A DNA stretch of 64,000 bases from Stentor roeselii (taxonomy: Eukaryota; Ciliophora; Heterotrichea; Heterotrichida; Stentoridae), in contig RSEH01000155.1 in assembly GCA_006503475.1 (NCBI GenBank), positions 1 through 64,000 on the forward strand, given 5' to 3'. The translations under genes and the position numbers were made by a program. Of the stretch, positions 53,254-62,914 are shown in pieces. The notes beneath the pieces were generated by a model, which was not told where the DNA came from, made no database searches, and was given only the letters and a program-made list of their open reading frames with translations. Every line of letters begins with the position of its first letter. Position 1 is the stretch's first letter.

Positions 53254-55038
53254 ATGGCCAAATGCGCCTATTGTCACAAAAAAGCCGACTGGTGCTGCAA
53301 TTGTCAAGAAGGTCAACTTCTTTGCAGGTTTCATACGAAAATGCATCAATCTCCTCAGTGTCGACTGTCGAAACCACAAGTCACTCGATTTTGCAAAGTG
53401 ACTCAAAGTGTGGTTCAGATTATACTGAGAAAGCAACTTAATGAAGTCAATCAATGTATCAAGGAAGTCACGGATAATACGAACAGATTATTACAGAATA
53501 TTAAAGAGAAAAGTGAAAAGTTGTTGGAAAGTCTTCTTTTGATGAAGGGAAAACTTGATGAAAAGATGAGGAAAGTCACTGAGTTTTGTATTTCTCTTGA
53601 AGAGGTTCAGAAGTTACTTTGTGAAGTTTTTATTAGGTGTGATAATTATGGAACTGAAGAATTGAAAGTTGTTGATCGATACTTTGGACAACAGTTTTTT
53701 AAGGAAGAACCGAAAATGTGCTTGACTATTGCTCATATTGAACAGGCTAAGAATTTTTTGAAAAATAACTATCGGCTGTTTGTTGAAGGGCATTTTGACT
53801 GTGTTGCTGGGACTTTGGTTTCTAGTGATAATAAACTGGTTGTGTCTGCTGGGGATGAAACTATTAGGATTTGGGACCTGGAAAAAATGACTCAAGAAGG
53901 AATGATTCAATGTCAAGAATCTTCAATCCTCTCAATAACCCTAACACGAAACCTTAAGTACATCATCGGTGGAGGCAGTGATTCAGTAGTTTACGTCTGG
54001 GACTTCAATGATCGTAAAGCAAAATGCGAACTTCGAGGTCACAGCAAGTCAGTCCTTTGTCTGGCAGTCGGCAAGTCAAACGAAATCGTGGTTTCTGGAG
54101 GAGGTGACGGAAAAGTCAAAGTTTGGAACTTCGTGCAAAAGTTTCTCATGGCGAACTTTGATGCACACTCTAATAGGGTCAAATCTCTTATTTTCACTAA
54201 AGACTCAAAATTTATAGTTTCTGGAGGTTGGGATGAAAATGTGAAAATTTGGAAGTTTAAAAAAAAGTCGCTTTTTATGAGTATTAACTTCAGGCCGGAT
54301 TATGTTAATTCGGTTTGTCTTACTGAGAACTCCTTGCTTGTTGCAGGACATGGAAACAAAATTTCACTTTATAACTTAAACTTTAAAAAATTTGAAAAGA
54401 CCATCAAGGCTCATGAATATCGTGTCAATTCTTTGTTTTTAGCAAAGACTGGAAAATATTTAGCATCCGCTGGACAAGATAAGATTTTAAAGCTCTGGTT
54501 TATGAATGAACTCACTTTATTTAAACAGTTTGATTTGAAAATTGATATAACTTCAATCTGCTTTTCAATTGATGGCTCCGCGATTATTGTTGGATGTGAG
54601 GATAAAACTTTAAAGCGAGTGACAATATCAAAAGAAGAAGTCTCAGACTTCCAAAGCCACACCGAAAGTGTAACCTGCATAAAAGGTACTCCAGAAAACC
54701 AATTCATAATAACAGGAGGAAACGACAACGACATCCGAATCTGGAGTTTAAAAGATCGAGTATCAATAGCAGTTCTTCACGGCCACTCCGACTGGGTGAC
54801 TTCATTATTCGTGATCCCCAACAACAAATACCTGATAAGCGGCGGAAGTGACAAAATAGTGAGAATCTGGAACCTAAAGTCCTACAAATGTGAATACGAG
54901 CTAAAAGGCAGTAAATTCGAAATAACAAGTATCACTTACTCCCCGTTAACCAACTTACTAGTCACAGGCACCGAAGCACTGGCTTTGGTCTGGAGGATAA
55001 AAGACGAAAAGTTGTCAAGCTTCGGGTTTAGTAGTTAA
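53254..55038 (+). CDS. B-box-like zinc finger, coiled coil and WD40-repeat protein
   Basis: A 594-aa protein. Residues 4-45 form a B-box-like zinc module (CAYCHKKADWCCNC...CRFHTKMH). A helical coiled coil follows at about 60-170, then nine or so WD40 blades at 175-590 (for example SAGDETIRIWDLE, SGGGDGKVKVWNF, SGGWDENVKIWKF, SGGSDKIVRIWNL). The order is like TRIM-type scaffolds without a RING. It is the intact member of the family whose broken copies lie at 1-6322. Its 3' end faces the next WD40 gene with 15 nt between the stops. Confidence 0.88.
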   Translation: MAKCAYCHKKADWCCNCQEGQLLCRFHTKMHQSPQCRLSKPQVTRFCKVTQSVVQIILRKQLNEVNQCIKEVTDNTNRLLQNIKEKSEKLLESLLLMKGKLDEKMRKVTEFCISLEEVQKLLCEVFIRCDNYGTEELKVVDRYFGQQFFKEEPKMCLTIAHIEQAKNFLKNNYRLFVEGHFDCVAGTLVSSDNKLVVSAGDETIRIWDLEKMTQEGMIQCQESSILSITLTRNLKYIIGGGSDSVVYVWDFNDRKAKCELRGHSKSVLCLAVGKSNEIVVSGGGDGKVKVWNFVQKFLMANFDAHSNRVKSLIFTKDSKFIVSGGWDENVKIWKFKKKSLFMSINFRPDYVNSVCLTENSLLVAGHGNKISLYNLNFKKFEKTIKAHEYRVNSLFLAKTGKYLASAGQDKILKLWFMNELTLFKQFDLKIDITSICFSIDGSAIIVGCEDKTLKRVTISKEEVSDFQSHTESVTCIKGTPENQFIITGGNDNDIRIWSLKDRVSIAVLHGHSDWVTSLFVIPNNKYLISGGSDKIVRIWNLKSYKCEYELKGSKFEITSITYSPLTNLLVTGTEALALVWRIKDEKLSSFGFSS

Positions 55039-55053
55039 TAGTCATTATTCTAT

Positions 55054-56109
55054 CTATACTGTCTTACTTATCGTGATCAGCCTGATGATCCCGTCAGCGC
55101 AGCCTAAAGCGGCCTGCCCCCCTTGATGAGAAAAGTCAACAGAAAACACAGGTCCAGGTAAATCCATCAACGCTCCAAAAGGTTTATTATAGTTCATCGT
55201 ATCAAACCATCTCGCTTCATTACTTTTATTCCCCCCAGCCATGATCATCTCTCCATCATCATGTTTACTAAACTGCGCAGCATAGACATGGCAAGGTTCA
55301 GCCGATCTTTTAATCCCAACACCTCCATCCCATTCAAAAGTCACAATAGGTTCCGCATTTCTAATATCAAATATCTGTATCTGGTCCTTATCCCTCCAAG
55401 ACCCTGCTAAAATATTATTGTTCTTAATATCCAAAGAATCTCCACAAACATGAGGTCCGAAAATAGCAGCAACTGAAGAACCTTCTCTTCGATCCCAGAT
55501 TTGAATAGTATTGTCCCAGCCTCCACTTATCAAAATGTTAGGGTCGTGAGGGTTGTACTTGACTGAAAAAATTCTGTTGCTGTGACCTTGAGAACCTGCA
55601 CCTCCTGGTTGAAATTCGCAGACTATTTGTTTGGTGGTCTCGTCGTACATTCGCACGATTAGGTCTCTTCCTGCAGTGGCGAAGGTCAGGCCGTCTGGAG
55701 AGAAATCAGCGCAGTAAAGCTGGTTTTGAGCTGAGAATAACTTGTGTAGACTTTTGCCTGAAGTCGTGTGCCAGTGCTGGATTGAACCGTCTGCATGCAC
55801 GGATATTAGAACGTTTTTTGTACGGGCAGATGTCCCGGTCGGACGCCAACGGATGCAGGTGCTTGGACGCTTTTGCTCTTCTTCTGATGTGTCGGAACGA
55901 CGCTGGTTTAGAACGTAGACTAACTTGTTGTTGATTGCGTTGAAAATTTTTATTGAACCGTCTTCGCATCCTACTGCTAGGTACTTGTCTTGAGGATCGA
56001 ATCGAACTGACTGAACTGCACTTCTCCCATCCCCAATAGAGACCTTTGAAAACAACTTGCGATTCACATTGTTCGGTTGTAAAAGATTAGACCCGTCGCT
56101 TTTTTCCAT
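55054..56109 (-). CDS. WD40-repeat protein
   Basis: A 351-aa protein formed almost entirely of a seven-blade propeller: VGCEDGSIKIFN, VHADGSIQHWH, AGRDLIVRMYDE, SGGWDNTIQIWDRRE, AGSWRDKDQIQIFDI and CADGIIRLI. Several blades match a conserved eukaryotic WD40 family (the HSNRIFSVKYNPHDPNILIS segment), but I cannot name it. A scaffold or adaptor role is likely. It is 8 nt downstream of the coiled-coil gene on the same strand. Confidence 0.87.
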   Translation of the reverse strand: MEKSDGSNLLQPNNVNRKLFSKVSIGDGRSAVQSVRFDPQDKYLAVGCEDGSIKIFNAINNKLVYVLNQRRSDTSEEEQKRPSTCIRWRPTGTSARTKNVLISVHADGSIQHWHTTSGKSLHKLFSAQNQLYCADFSPDGLTFATAGRDLIVRMYDETTKQIVCEFQPGGAGSQGHSNRIFSVKYNPHDPNILISGGWDNTIQIWDRREGSSVAAIFGPHVCGDSLDIKNNNILAGSWRDKDQIQIFDIRNAEPIVTFEWDGGVGIKRSAEPCHVYAAQFSKHDDGEMIMAGGNKSNEARWFDTMNYNKPFGALMDLPGPVFSVDFSHQGGQAALGCADGIIRLITISKTV

Positions 56110-56117
56110 TTATTATT

Positions 56118-57491
56118 TCAGACTAGATATGAAAGCTTTGCCCGGATAGAAGCTGCAATGAAATCATTCAATTCTTCCTCATATTGAAGTACTGAGGCCG
56201 AGGTAATATCAGAATCTTTCAACTTTTGAATATTTTGATATAAAATCTTTTCCATCTTCTGCAATTGTGAAATCGAAGAATGTCCTGAATCTCTCTCGAA
56301 TTGCGAAACACTTGACAATGAAGGAATTGAAAAAGAAGAAGGACTTGCGGAGTCTCTTTCTTTCCGCTTTGATGCAAGATAGTCAAACACTGCGACTGGC
56401 TTTTTTATGTCTGGCGTTTTTGAGGACTTTGGATGAGGAGTTAAATGAAGTGCCTTAGTAGGACTTGATGATAATGGCAATTGATCTGGACTTTTTGATA
56501 TGGAGACTTGGAAACTTCGGCTTTGAAGAGGATTTTCAGTTTTAGAGACTTTTGATGGCTTTAAAGGGGATTTTGAAGGTTCTTTTAAGGGCGAGTCTGA
56601 AGGCTTTGAATGGGATGATGGGTCTTTTAGTTCTACCCGTGGAGCGAAGATGTCTCTGACGACTTCTGAGTATCGCTTCATTTTTTCTTTCATGCTTTTC
56701 TTGTGCTTTTTGAAGTTTTCTGTCTCGAATTCTAACTCGCGTTTTGCCCTGTTGATGATATTTACTCGTTCAGTGGATTTTTCTTCGAGTTTCTTTATCC
56801 TCTTTTTTTCAGCATCTAAAGCAAGTTCCTTATACTTCTTCATATGTTCAAGCCAGTCCTGCCTCGAAAGTGGCTGATACAAATTCCTTTTTTTCGCAAG
56901 TTCATCTTTTCTCCTCTGCAGTTCAGGTACTTCGAAATTAGCCTTAAAAAACTCTTCCATTTCAACATACTTCGGTTTTCCCTTCACTGTAGATTCCTCT
57001 AAAACCGCTTTTTTTTTAATCAACTCTTCCTGCCTAGCCTTTCCTTTCAAAGCAAGTTCCTGAAGCATTTTCTTTTTTTTTTCATGATTCTGCTGCAACT
57101 CATCAAGTTTCTTAACTTTTTCTTCAACATCTTCTCGAAGTGCCTTGATTTGCACTTCATCTTCATCAAGTCTTAAAATTTCTTTTCGCAGTTTTTTTTC
57201 AATTTTGTGTCTTTTGAGGGTTTCATTGAAATCTTTCGTGTCTGGCGCTGGAGGAAGTTTGATTTTCATTTTTTCTCTTTTGAGAGATTGGACCAGGTTT
57301 TCGATAAGCGTGAGATGCTTTAGGATGGTTCTATGGATGTTTTTCGTGGATGATTTATTGACAGGAAAAGATTTTTTTACTTTTTGCAAGGAATTATCAG
57401 TGATTTTAAGAATTTTCTACTTTAAAATTACCTGTTTGACCTCTGGGTCGCCTTTAATTTTCTCGAGTTTAGCTTGCAAAAAAGCTTCCAT
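56118..57491 (-). CDS. coiled-coil protein, two exons
   Basis: A 452-aa protein with a 20-codon first exon (57491-57432, MEAFLQAKLEKIKGDPEVKQ) and a 433-codon second exon (57416-56118). The first half is a charged coiled coil (about 70-250, for example KLDELQQNHEKKKKMLQE). Then come a Ser/Pro/Lys-rich disordered part (about 275-380) and a short helical C-terminus. The family is not certain; similar layouts occur in centriolar and ciliary CCDC proteins. Without the intron the gene would appear to start from a non-ATG codon. Confidence 0.82.
57417..57431 (-). other. 15-nt intron in the coiled-coil gene
   Basis: On the minus strand GTAATTTTAAAGTAG, phase 0, with an in-frame TAG at its end. Removal links a 20-codon ATG exon to the long frame. 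Confidence 0.9.
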
Positions 57492-57579
57492 TTTTAATGA
57501 TATTGAGTAAATGAAAGACTTGGAAGTTATAACTGCTCAAAGGTAACTTTTAAATATTATTACGACTAACCAAATGTTT

Positions 57580-60120
57580 CTAGCAACTTGCAAGACTCGA
57601 CGCTTTTAACACCTTCCAAACCTTCTTCAAAACTCGATAAAAAATCCATTTCCATCCAGTCATCGCTACTAATTTAGTGAGTTCTCTCGCTTTCCTGGCT
57701 CTAAACTTTAAAAGATATCCTTCCTTATCCCACCCAATTCTTCTACAAAATGATTCCTCACTACTAAAAGAGCTTTTGCTACTTCTAATAGATTCAGAAT
57801 AATCTCTTCTTCTTTCAACATTTTTTTTTGTTTCTTCTTCATCATTTCTAGTTTTTTTTATAGAGATCCCAGAAGGTCTCCAAGGCGGTTTTTCATTATT
57901 TTTCGATTTTTTCTCTTTTTTCGATTTGGGCTTGCATTTGAACTCGCGGTACCAAAGGAGGTACTTTTGGAAATCAGTTAGTTCAGATGAATTGTTTCTT
58001 TGATGTGAAAGGTTTCCACCGACTGGAAAGCTGAGAGTTGAACATTTGATTTGTGAGTCTTCTTCTTTGGCATTGAAGATTTTGATAGGACTTAACATGT
58101 CGATTTCATGTTCTATTGAGTTATCCAGGTAGTTTTTATGGAGAATCTCGTGAATAGCTTCTTTTTTCCCTCGAAGTTCCATTGAAATAAAAGCTGATTG
58201 CAAAGCGAGTAGAACTGGAGAAATTAGTCTTGGAACAAGGGATGTTAAAGTCAAATACATCTGCCCGTTTAGAACATTTGTCAGTTTTGATATGAAAAAA
58301 AGACTTTTTATAAGATGGAAACTTTGACGTAATTGAGAAGTCTTCCAGCAGTGAACTCGAAAAGCCAGGGTGTTAACTGAAGTGTCTTTGTGAAGCTGGT
58401 AGACACTTTTATTCATCTCGACTAACCAGCTGTAGGACTTGATTGAACTAAAAGTCGTGTAAAGACTGCCGTAGACCTTTTTTTTCAAGCTGTTTACCAA
58501 AGCTGAACATGACCTCTGGTCTTGAAAATCTCTTTTCACCTGGAAAAAACCTTGTCCGAAAGCGAGTTTCACCCGCGGCGAGAGGACTTTTTTTAACTTC
58601 CATAAACGAAGGTCCACTTTTAACACCCTGAAAAAAAGGTTTTCTTTTTTCATGGTTTTTGCTTCTAAAGTCGCTAACACCCTGGCTAACACCTGATTTT
58701 TTTTTTCAGTCAAAAGTGCCTCAAGTCCATGATAAAGTAACACCCTGGTCATTATATCTTCCAACATTAAAACTCCACTTTTCATGCATTTTTCACGGAA
58801 AATCATTAATTCCACATTAATTTTCAACTTTTCTAAAGCTTTAGCTGTGAGTTGATGTTTGAATTTCAGGTAATTTTTATAAAACATTCCGAAAATTCCT
58901 CGGTTTTTAAAGGTCGCTTTGGACTTTTGCTGATAAGCAAAAACTTTCAACTCTGAGAAGAACTTTTTGAAGATGAAGTTGATGGAATAAACGATTTTTT
59001 CACAGCGAGGCAAGTCATTATTTTTCTGAGGTTTGAATACAGGAGAGTTTTCTAAACTACTTCTCATAAAATCAAGAGTTCCACTGATTCTCACAGATTC
59101 TCTTACCTTAGAAATAAGTTTCTTTCCAAATTCAGTTCTTTTATAAGGCAAAATCCTTTCTGCCTTTTCTAAAATCGGTTTTGGTTTATCACTTAAAGCA
59201 AAACAAATCTGATCACCATTCCCAATAACCTGAAACTTTCCATTTTTCTGATAAGAAAATCCAGTAAAAGCATAAAGATTGCAATCTTTCTCATCTCTAT
59301 CACAGTCCAAAGCCCATTCAATAATCCTTCCATCTTCACAACTTGCAATAATTTTCATATCAACTGCTTTAACACTTTCAATTTTCGAGCTACTTTGCAT
59401 AGGAAGTTTGACGATTTCAAGACATCCATCAAATACAAAAGCTTCTTGAGAGTCATTAACAAAAGTGACGAATTTATACCCAGCTGATGAAGAAGTGACA
59501 CACATTTTCTCGATATTTGGAGGGGCAAAGACTCCAACAGGTCCAGGTCGATGAGGAGCGCTGTGAGTGTATCCAAGACTGCCAATGATGTAAAGGTACC
59601 CGCCGGTAGTAGTGATTAGTGAATAGTTCTCTCCGCATTCAAAACGTTGAATTGTGAACAAATCAAAAGACTGTCGCGTAGGTGTCGCTGTTGATACCCC
59701 TGGGCATCGTCCCCAAAGGTAAAAAGTGCTGCTTAGGGATAAGGCTCCTGCGTGGGTACTGCCTAGAGATATTTGCTCAATGTTTCGCAACTCGGATATC
59801 AGGAAAGGAGTTTTTGACTCGTCGTTTGAATGGCCAAGAACTCCTGATTTTAACTTGTCTACTCCTAGAGAAAAAACTTGACCTTCTGATGATAGCAGAA
59901 GGGAAGTAAGGCTGTTGCTTGATATGCATGTGATTCGGATTTTTAAAGGTAACTGGATTGGAGAGGCCTCTGGGGATTGAGGAATTTTGAATATTGAACC
60001 GGATTTGCTCAGACCGAGCCAGGTGTTGTTTAAGGCCTGGATTGACTCGATTTCGTTCGTGTTCGGGGTTTGGTAGATAAAGGAGTTGAGACTTTTGAAT
60101 ACGAGGATGTATTCTGTCAT
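57580..60120 (-). CDS. RCC1-like repeat protein with long helical C-terminus
   Basis: An 846-aa protein. The N-terminal 320 residues contain RCC1-type blades (SLLLSSEGQVFSLGVDK, THAGALSLSSTFYLWGR, ENYSLITTTGGYLYIIGSLG, IIASCEDGRIIEWAL). The rest (350-690) is basic and helical, with spaced Phe/Trp/Leu residues reminiscent of SFI1-like or membrane-skeleton helices, ending in a Lys/Arg-rich tail. RCC1 propellers act as exchange factors or scaffolds; ciliate members are often cortical or ciliary. No GTPase-activating function can be shown. Confidence 0.75.
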   Translation of the reverse strand: MTEYILVFKSLNSFIYQTPNTNEIESIQALNNTWLGLSKSGSIFKIPQSPEASPIQLPLKIRITCISSNSLTSLLLSSEGQVFSLGVDKLKSGVLGHSNDESKTPFLISELRNIEQISLGSTHAGALSLSSTFYLWGRCPGVSTATPTRQSFDLFTIQRFECGENYSLITTTGGYLYIIGSLGYTHSAPHRPGPVGVFAPPNIEKMCVTSSSAGYKFVTFVNDSQEAFVFDGCLEIVKLPMQSSSKIESVKAVDMKIIASCEDGRIIEWALDCDRDEKDCNLYAFTGFSYQKNGKFQVIGNGDQICFALSDKPKPILEKAERILPYKRTEFGKKLISKVRESVRISGTLDFMRSSLENSPVFKPQKNNDLPRCEKIVYSINFIFKKFFSELKVFAYQQKSKATFKNRGIFGMFYKNYLKFKHQLTAKALEKLKINVELMIFREKCMKSGVLMLEDIMTRVLLYHGLEALLTEKKNQVLARVLATLEAKTMKKENLFFRVLKVDLRLWKLKKVLSPRVKLAFGQGFFQVKRDFQDQRSCSALVNSLKKKVYGSLYTTFSSIKSYSWLVEMNKSVYQLHKDTSVNTLAFRVHCWKTSQLRQSFHLIKSLFFISKLTNVLNGQMYLTLTSLVPRLISPVLLALQSAFISMELRGKKEAIHEILHKNYLDNSIEHEIDMLSPIKIFNAKEEDSQIKCSTLSFPVGGNLSHQRNNSSELTDFQKYLLWYREFKCKPKSKKEKKSKNNEKPPWRPSGISIKKTRNDEEETKKNVERRRDYSESIRSSKSSFSSEESFCRRIGWDKEGYLLKFRARKARELTKLVAMTGWKWIFYRVLKKVWKVLKASSLASC

Positions 60121-60184
60121 TGTTTATTAAGTATTATTTCAGGTTTGGTGATTTGTTAGGGTTCAGGGTGTTAGGGTGTTAATA

Positions 60185-60463
60185 TTAAGAAATTAAACCT
60201 TTTCTCTTCATCTCAGCAATTCTATTCATATCATTTAACACATCACTAACACATCTATCAAGTAGCTCTGGAGCTCTTTTACAAGATTCAACCTGTTGAG
60301 GAGTCCTGATTTTAACATCAAGACATCGATGAACAATAACAAAGAAAGATTTGCAATGTTTTTGTGCCTGAAACTTAAAACTTTCTTCATCCCATTTGAC
60401 ATTGACAGTATCAGGATGAATTGGAAGTATACGAGACATGGTTTTTTCGTAGTCTAAATTCAT
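60185..60463 (-). CDS. twin CX9C (CHCH) mitochondrial protein
   Basis: A 92-aa protein with two CX9C pairs in order: CKSFFVIVHRC and CKRAPELLDRC. This is the hallmark of intermembrane-space proteins folded by the Mia40/Erv1 relay, such as COX assembly factors and complex I subunits. The N-terminal third is polar, with no presequence, as expected for the pathway. Which member it is cannot be told. It begins 11 nt downstream of the VTT gene on the same strand. Confidence 0.85.
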   Translation of the reverse strand: MNLDYEKTMSRILPIHPDTVNVKWDEESFKFQAQKHCKSFFVIVHRCLDVKIRTPQQVESCKRAPELLDRCVSDVLNDMNRIAEMKRKGLIS

Positions 60464-60474
60464 TATAATACTAT

Positions 60475-61287
60475 CTACTCCCCTTCAATTATTGAGTTGT
60501 GTTCTTCATTGCCCAACAATGGGTGGGTCTCTTTTATTATCTTGTTGAACTCGCGCTTCGCTATTATTGTCAGGTATGTCGCTGCGATAATACCCAGAAC
60601 TGCTCCGATTGAAAGAATTATTATCAATTGAGTCTTGTTTGATGATTCTTGTTTCACTGCTTCTTGTAAGGAACCCACTGAGACTGCAACATAAACGTAA
60701 AGAGCTTGCTTTGGAATTAGTCCGATACTTGCGAAGAGGTAGTCTTGAAGTTTTACACTACTCGCACCTAGCGCGTAGTTTAGAAGACTGAAAGGAAATA
60801 TCGGGGCTAGGCGGAAAAGAAGGACTAGCTTAAAACCATTACTCTCTAATGCTTTAAGAATTGCTCGGGTTTTATACCAATTGGGCTTCACAGCCGATAA
60901 AATCGTTTCTTTTAGTAAGTATCGCGAAAATAAAAAGGCTAAGGTTGACCCACTTGCTGCACAAAAATATACAAGGAACAGAGCGATGAAGTATCCTAAA
61001 GCTCCACCCAACAAGTTATAACATTGAAGACCCAACACAAATATAAACAAAGTAGTAGGTATCATAACCGTGATTCCTACAATAAAACAAATCATGATAA
61101 GCATAATACCAACAACCGGTCTTTCCTCAACCCAGAGTGTGAATTGATTAAGAAGTTCCACAATATCATCAAACATAACAAAGAAGGTGATGATCATAGC
61201 GATCTAAATTAATGTTACATGTGCAAGAATAATGATAACAGCGACAGCTACCTTGATATTCCTGCTAGTCCTGTTCGGTCCTTCCAT
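60475..61287 (-). CDS. VTT-domain membrane protein (DedA/TMEM41/TMEM64 type)
   Basis: A 265-aa multi-span protein in two exons (61287-61219, 61203-60475). Its signature segments are GSTLAFLFSRYLLKE and FRLAPIFPFSLLNYALGASSV followed by a GLIPKQALYVYV block, typical of the SNARE-associated/VTT domain with two re-entrant helices. Relatives scramble or move phospholipids at the ER and endosomes and support autophagy. The first exon adds a membrane span (VAVAVIIILAHIAMIITFF). There are about six hydrophobic segments in total. Confidence 0.9.
61204..61218 (-). other. 15-nt intron in the VTT-domain gene
   Basis: On the minus strand GTAACATTAATTTAG, phase 0, in-frame TAG at its end. Removal gives MEGPNRTSRNIKVAV as the start and completes the first span. 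Confidence 0.88.
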
Positions 61288-61344
61288 TCAGTTAATAATA
61301 TCTATTCACTCAATTTATAAGAAACCTGCAAGACAGTTATAAAA

Positions 61345-62187
61345 ATGGACATCGAAGCCATCATCACCTGGATTCTTTCTCATCCTAGTAACTATCCTGG
61401 TCTTCATCTTACACCACAGCCTAGAACTAGTCAATCTAATAAGCCACTTGAACCCAACTCACAGCTTCAGATTGTTTGGAAAGCGACTATTGAGTATATT
61501 AATGAAAACTTACTTATGGGAAGAGGGGTCAATGTCCCTGGGTTTGGAGCTTTTACATTTGATATTGAAACTGACCAGCCAAGAATAGGAAACATAAACC
61601 CAATCCAAGGTGAAATCCACGACCAAAGACTGGAACGAAAGCATCTCCACAAGAACCGTCCAGTATTCATTCCAGACTCAGGTCTAGAGTACCTTCTCCA
61701 AAGATACCACCGCAAAGACCAAGTAAACAAGCCATCCAGTCAAAGATCAGTCTACCAAAAAGGTTTCCAAATGATTTTCTGCAATCCAGTCCCAATCGCC
61801 CAAGCTTGTTCTTTAGACAAAAACGTGATCCGCGACTCTCACAAAGCCCTCTTCTCAGCAATAAAAGACTTAACAAAACTAGGCAGAACAATGCATATTC
61901 AGTTCAACTTCGCAGTGATCGTCATAAGCAACATGAGCCTCACCGCTCAATTCAACAAGAACTTTCATGTCACTGTTAATGATAAAGGCTACGAAGCCAA
62001 AATGCGCAAGTCAGACGATCCTTGCACTAAGTTCTGGACAACCACTAATCAAGACAAGTGGCGAGGTTCAGCACTTTCTAAACTTTACCAAGAACCTGAT
62101 TCACGAAATGTTAGCCAGATGAATGAAAAGACTCTGGCTTTGAAGATTTTAAGTCTTGACCTTGCCAGCACATTCAAGCAAAATTAA
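61345..62187 (+). CDS. CCDC81-like HU-domain protein
   Basis: A 280-aa protein with two HU-like (CCDC81-type) regions: first about 40-115 (IVWKATIEYINENLLMGRGV, VPGFGAFTFD), second about 138-215 (QMIFCNPVPIAQACSLDKNV). CCDC81 relatives are centrosomal or ciliary and the HU fold is thought to mediate protein contacts rather than DNA binding. The protein lacks the long coiled coil of the animal one. It lies near UNC119 and other ciliary candidates. The start is the first ATG. Confidence 0.85.
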   Translation: MDIEAIITWILSHPSNYPGLHLTPQPRTSQSNKPLEPNSQLQIVWKATIEYINENLLMGRGVNVPGFGAFTFDIETDQPRIGNINPIQGEIHDQRLERKHLHKNRPVFIPDSGLEYLLQRYHRKDQVNKPSSQRSVYQKGFQMIFCNPVPIAQACSLDKNVIRDSHKALFSAIKDLTKLGRTMHIQFNFAVIVISNMSLTAQFNKNFHVTVNDKGYEAKMRKSDDPCTKFWTTTNQDKWRGSALSKLYQEPDSRNVSQMNEKTLALKILSLDLASTFKQN

Positions 62188-62235
62188 TAGTTTTAGATTT
62201 TTTTTTATAGAATTTCAGGATTTTTAAGATTTTTT

Positions 62236-62310
62236 AAGATTTTTGAGGATTTTTAAGATTTTTGAGGATTTTTAAGATTTTTGAGGATTTTTAAGATTTT
62301 TGAGGATTTT
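62236..62310 (+). repeat. 19-bp tandem repeat, about four copies
   Basis: The unit AAGATTTTTGAGGATTTTT occurs at 62236-62254, 62255-62273, 62274-62292 and 62293-62310. It is C-free and T/G-rich on the plus strand, just upstream of UNC119. It matches the recurrent CTAAAAATC-like promoter element in the opposite orientation. Confidence 0.92.
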
Positions 62311-62371
62311 GCAAGGTTTAAGTTTTTTTCAATTTTTTGGAATTTAGTGATTTTTAGAGTGGTGCTTATAA

Positions 62372-62914
62372 ATGGAAGAAATAACCCCGGACTATGTGAC
62401 AAGGCTCAGTGAAGCTACAGATAGATTTTTATGTCCTTTATCTGCCAACGTCTATGGCATTGAGTTCGTTTATTTTAAAGTCAGGGACTTGGAAAGTGGC
62501 ACTGTTTTGTTTGAAGTTGTGAATGATGAAGACGAAGCTCCTGCGGAGCTTGTTGAAGATGACTCTTTAAGGACTATCAAGTATCATTTGGGACCTGACT
62601 TCTTGAATCTCACTGCTCTAGGGTCTACCATTGGCTTTAAAGTTGGAGGAAAGGAAGTCAGAAACTTTAGGATGATTGAAAGACATTATTTCAGAAATAC
62701 TTTACTTAAAAGTTTCGACTTTAACCTTGAGTTCTGCATTCCTGGAACACGGAATACTTGGGAAGTGATTTATGAAATACCAAGTCTGCCTGAAAGCTTG
62801 AAAAATGAGATGATCAACGCGCCTTGGGAAACGAAATCTGATAGCTTTTATTTCGTAGAGAATAAAATTATTATGCACAATAAGGCCGAATACAACTACT
62901 CACCGTTAAGCTAA
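62372..62914 (+). CDS. unc119: UNC119-type lipid-binding chaperone
   Basis: A 180-aa protein matching UNC119 over most of its length: FVYFKVRDLESGTVLFEV, VRNFRMIERHYFRNTLLKSF, EFCIPGTRNTWEVIYEIPSL, ETKSDSFYFVENKIIMHNKA. UNC119 and PDE6D hold the acylated tails of ciliary and signalling proteins in a beta sandwich and are released by Arl GTPases, which moves cargo into the cilium. The long disordered N-terminus of animal UNC119 is absent. A ciliary targeting role fits the rest of the window. Confidence 0.93.
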   Translation: MEEITPDYVTRLSEATDRFLCPLSANVYGIEFVYFKVRDLESGTVLFEVVNDEDEAPAELVEDDSLRTIKYHLGPDFLNLTALGSTIGFKVGGKEVRNFRMIERHYFRNTLLKSFDFNLEFCIPGTRNTWEVIYEIPSLPESLKNEMINAPWETKSDSFYFVENKIIMHNKAEYNYSPLS

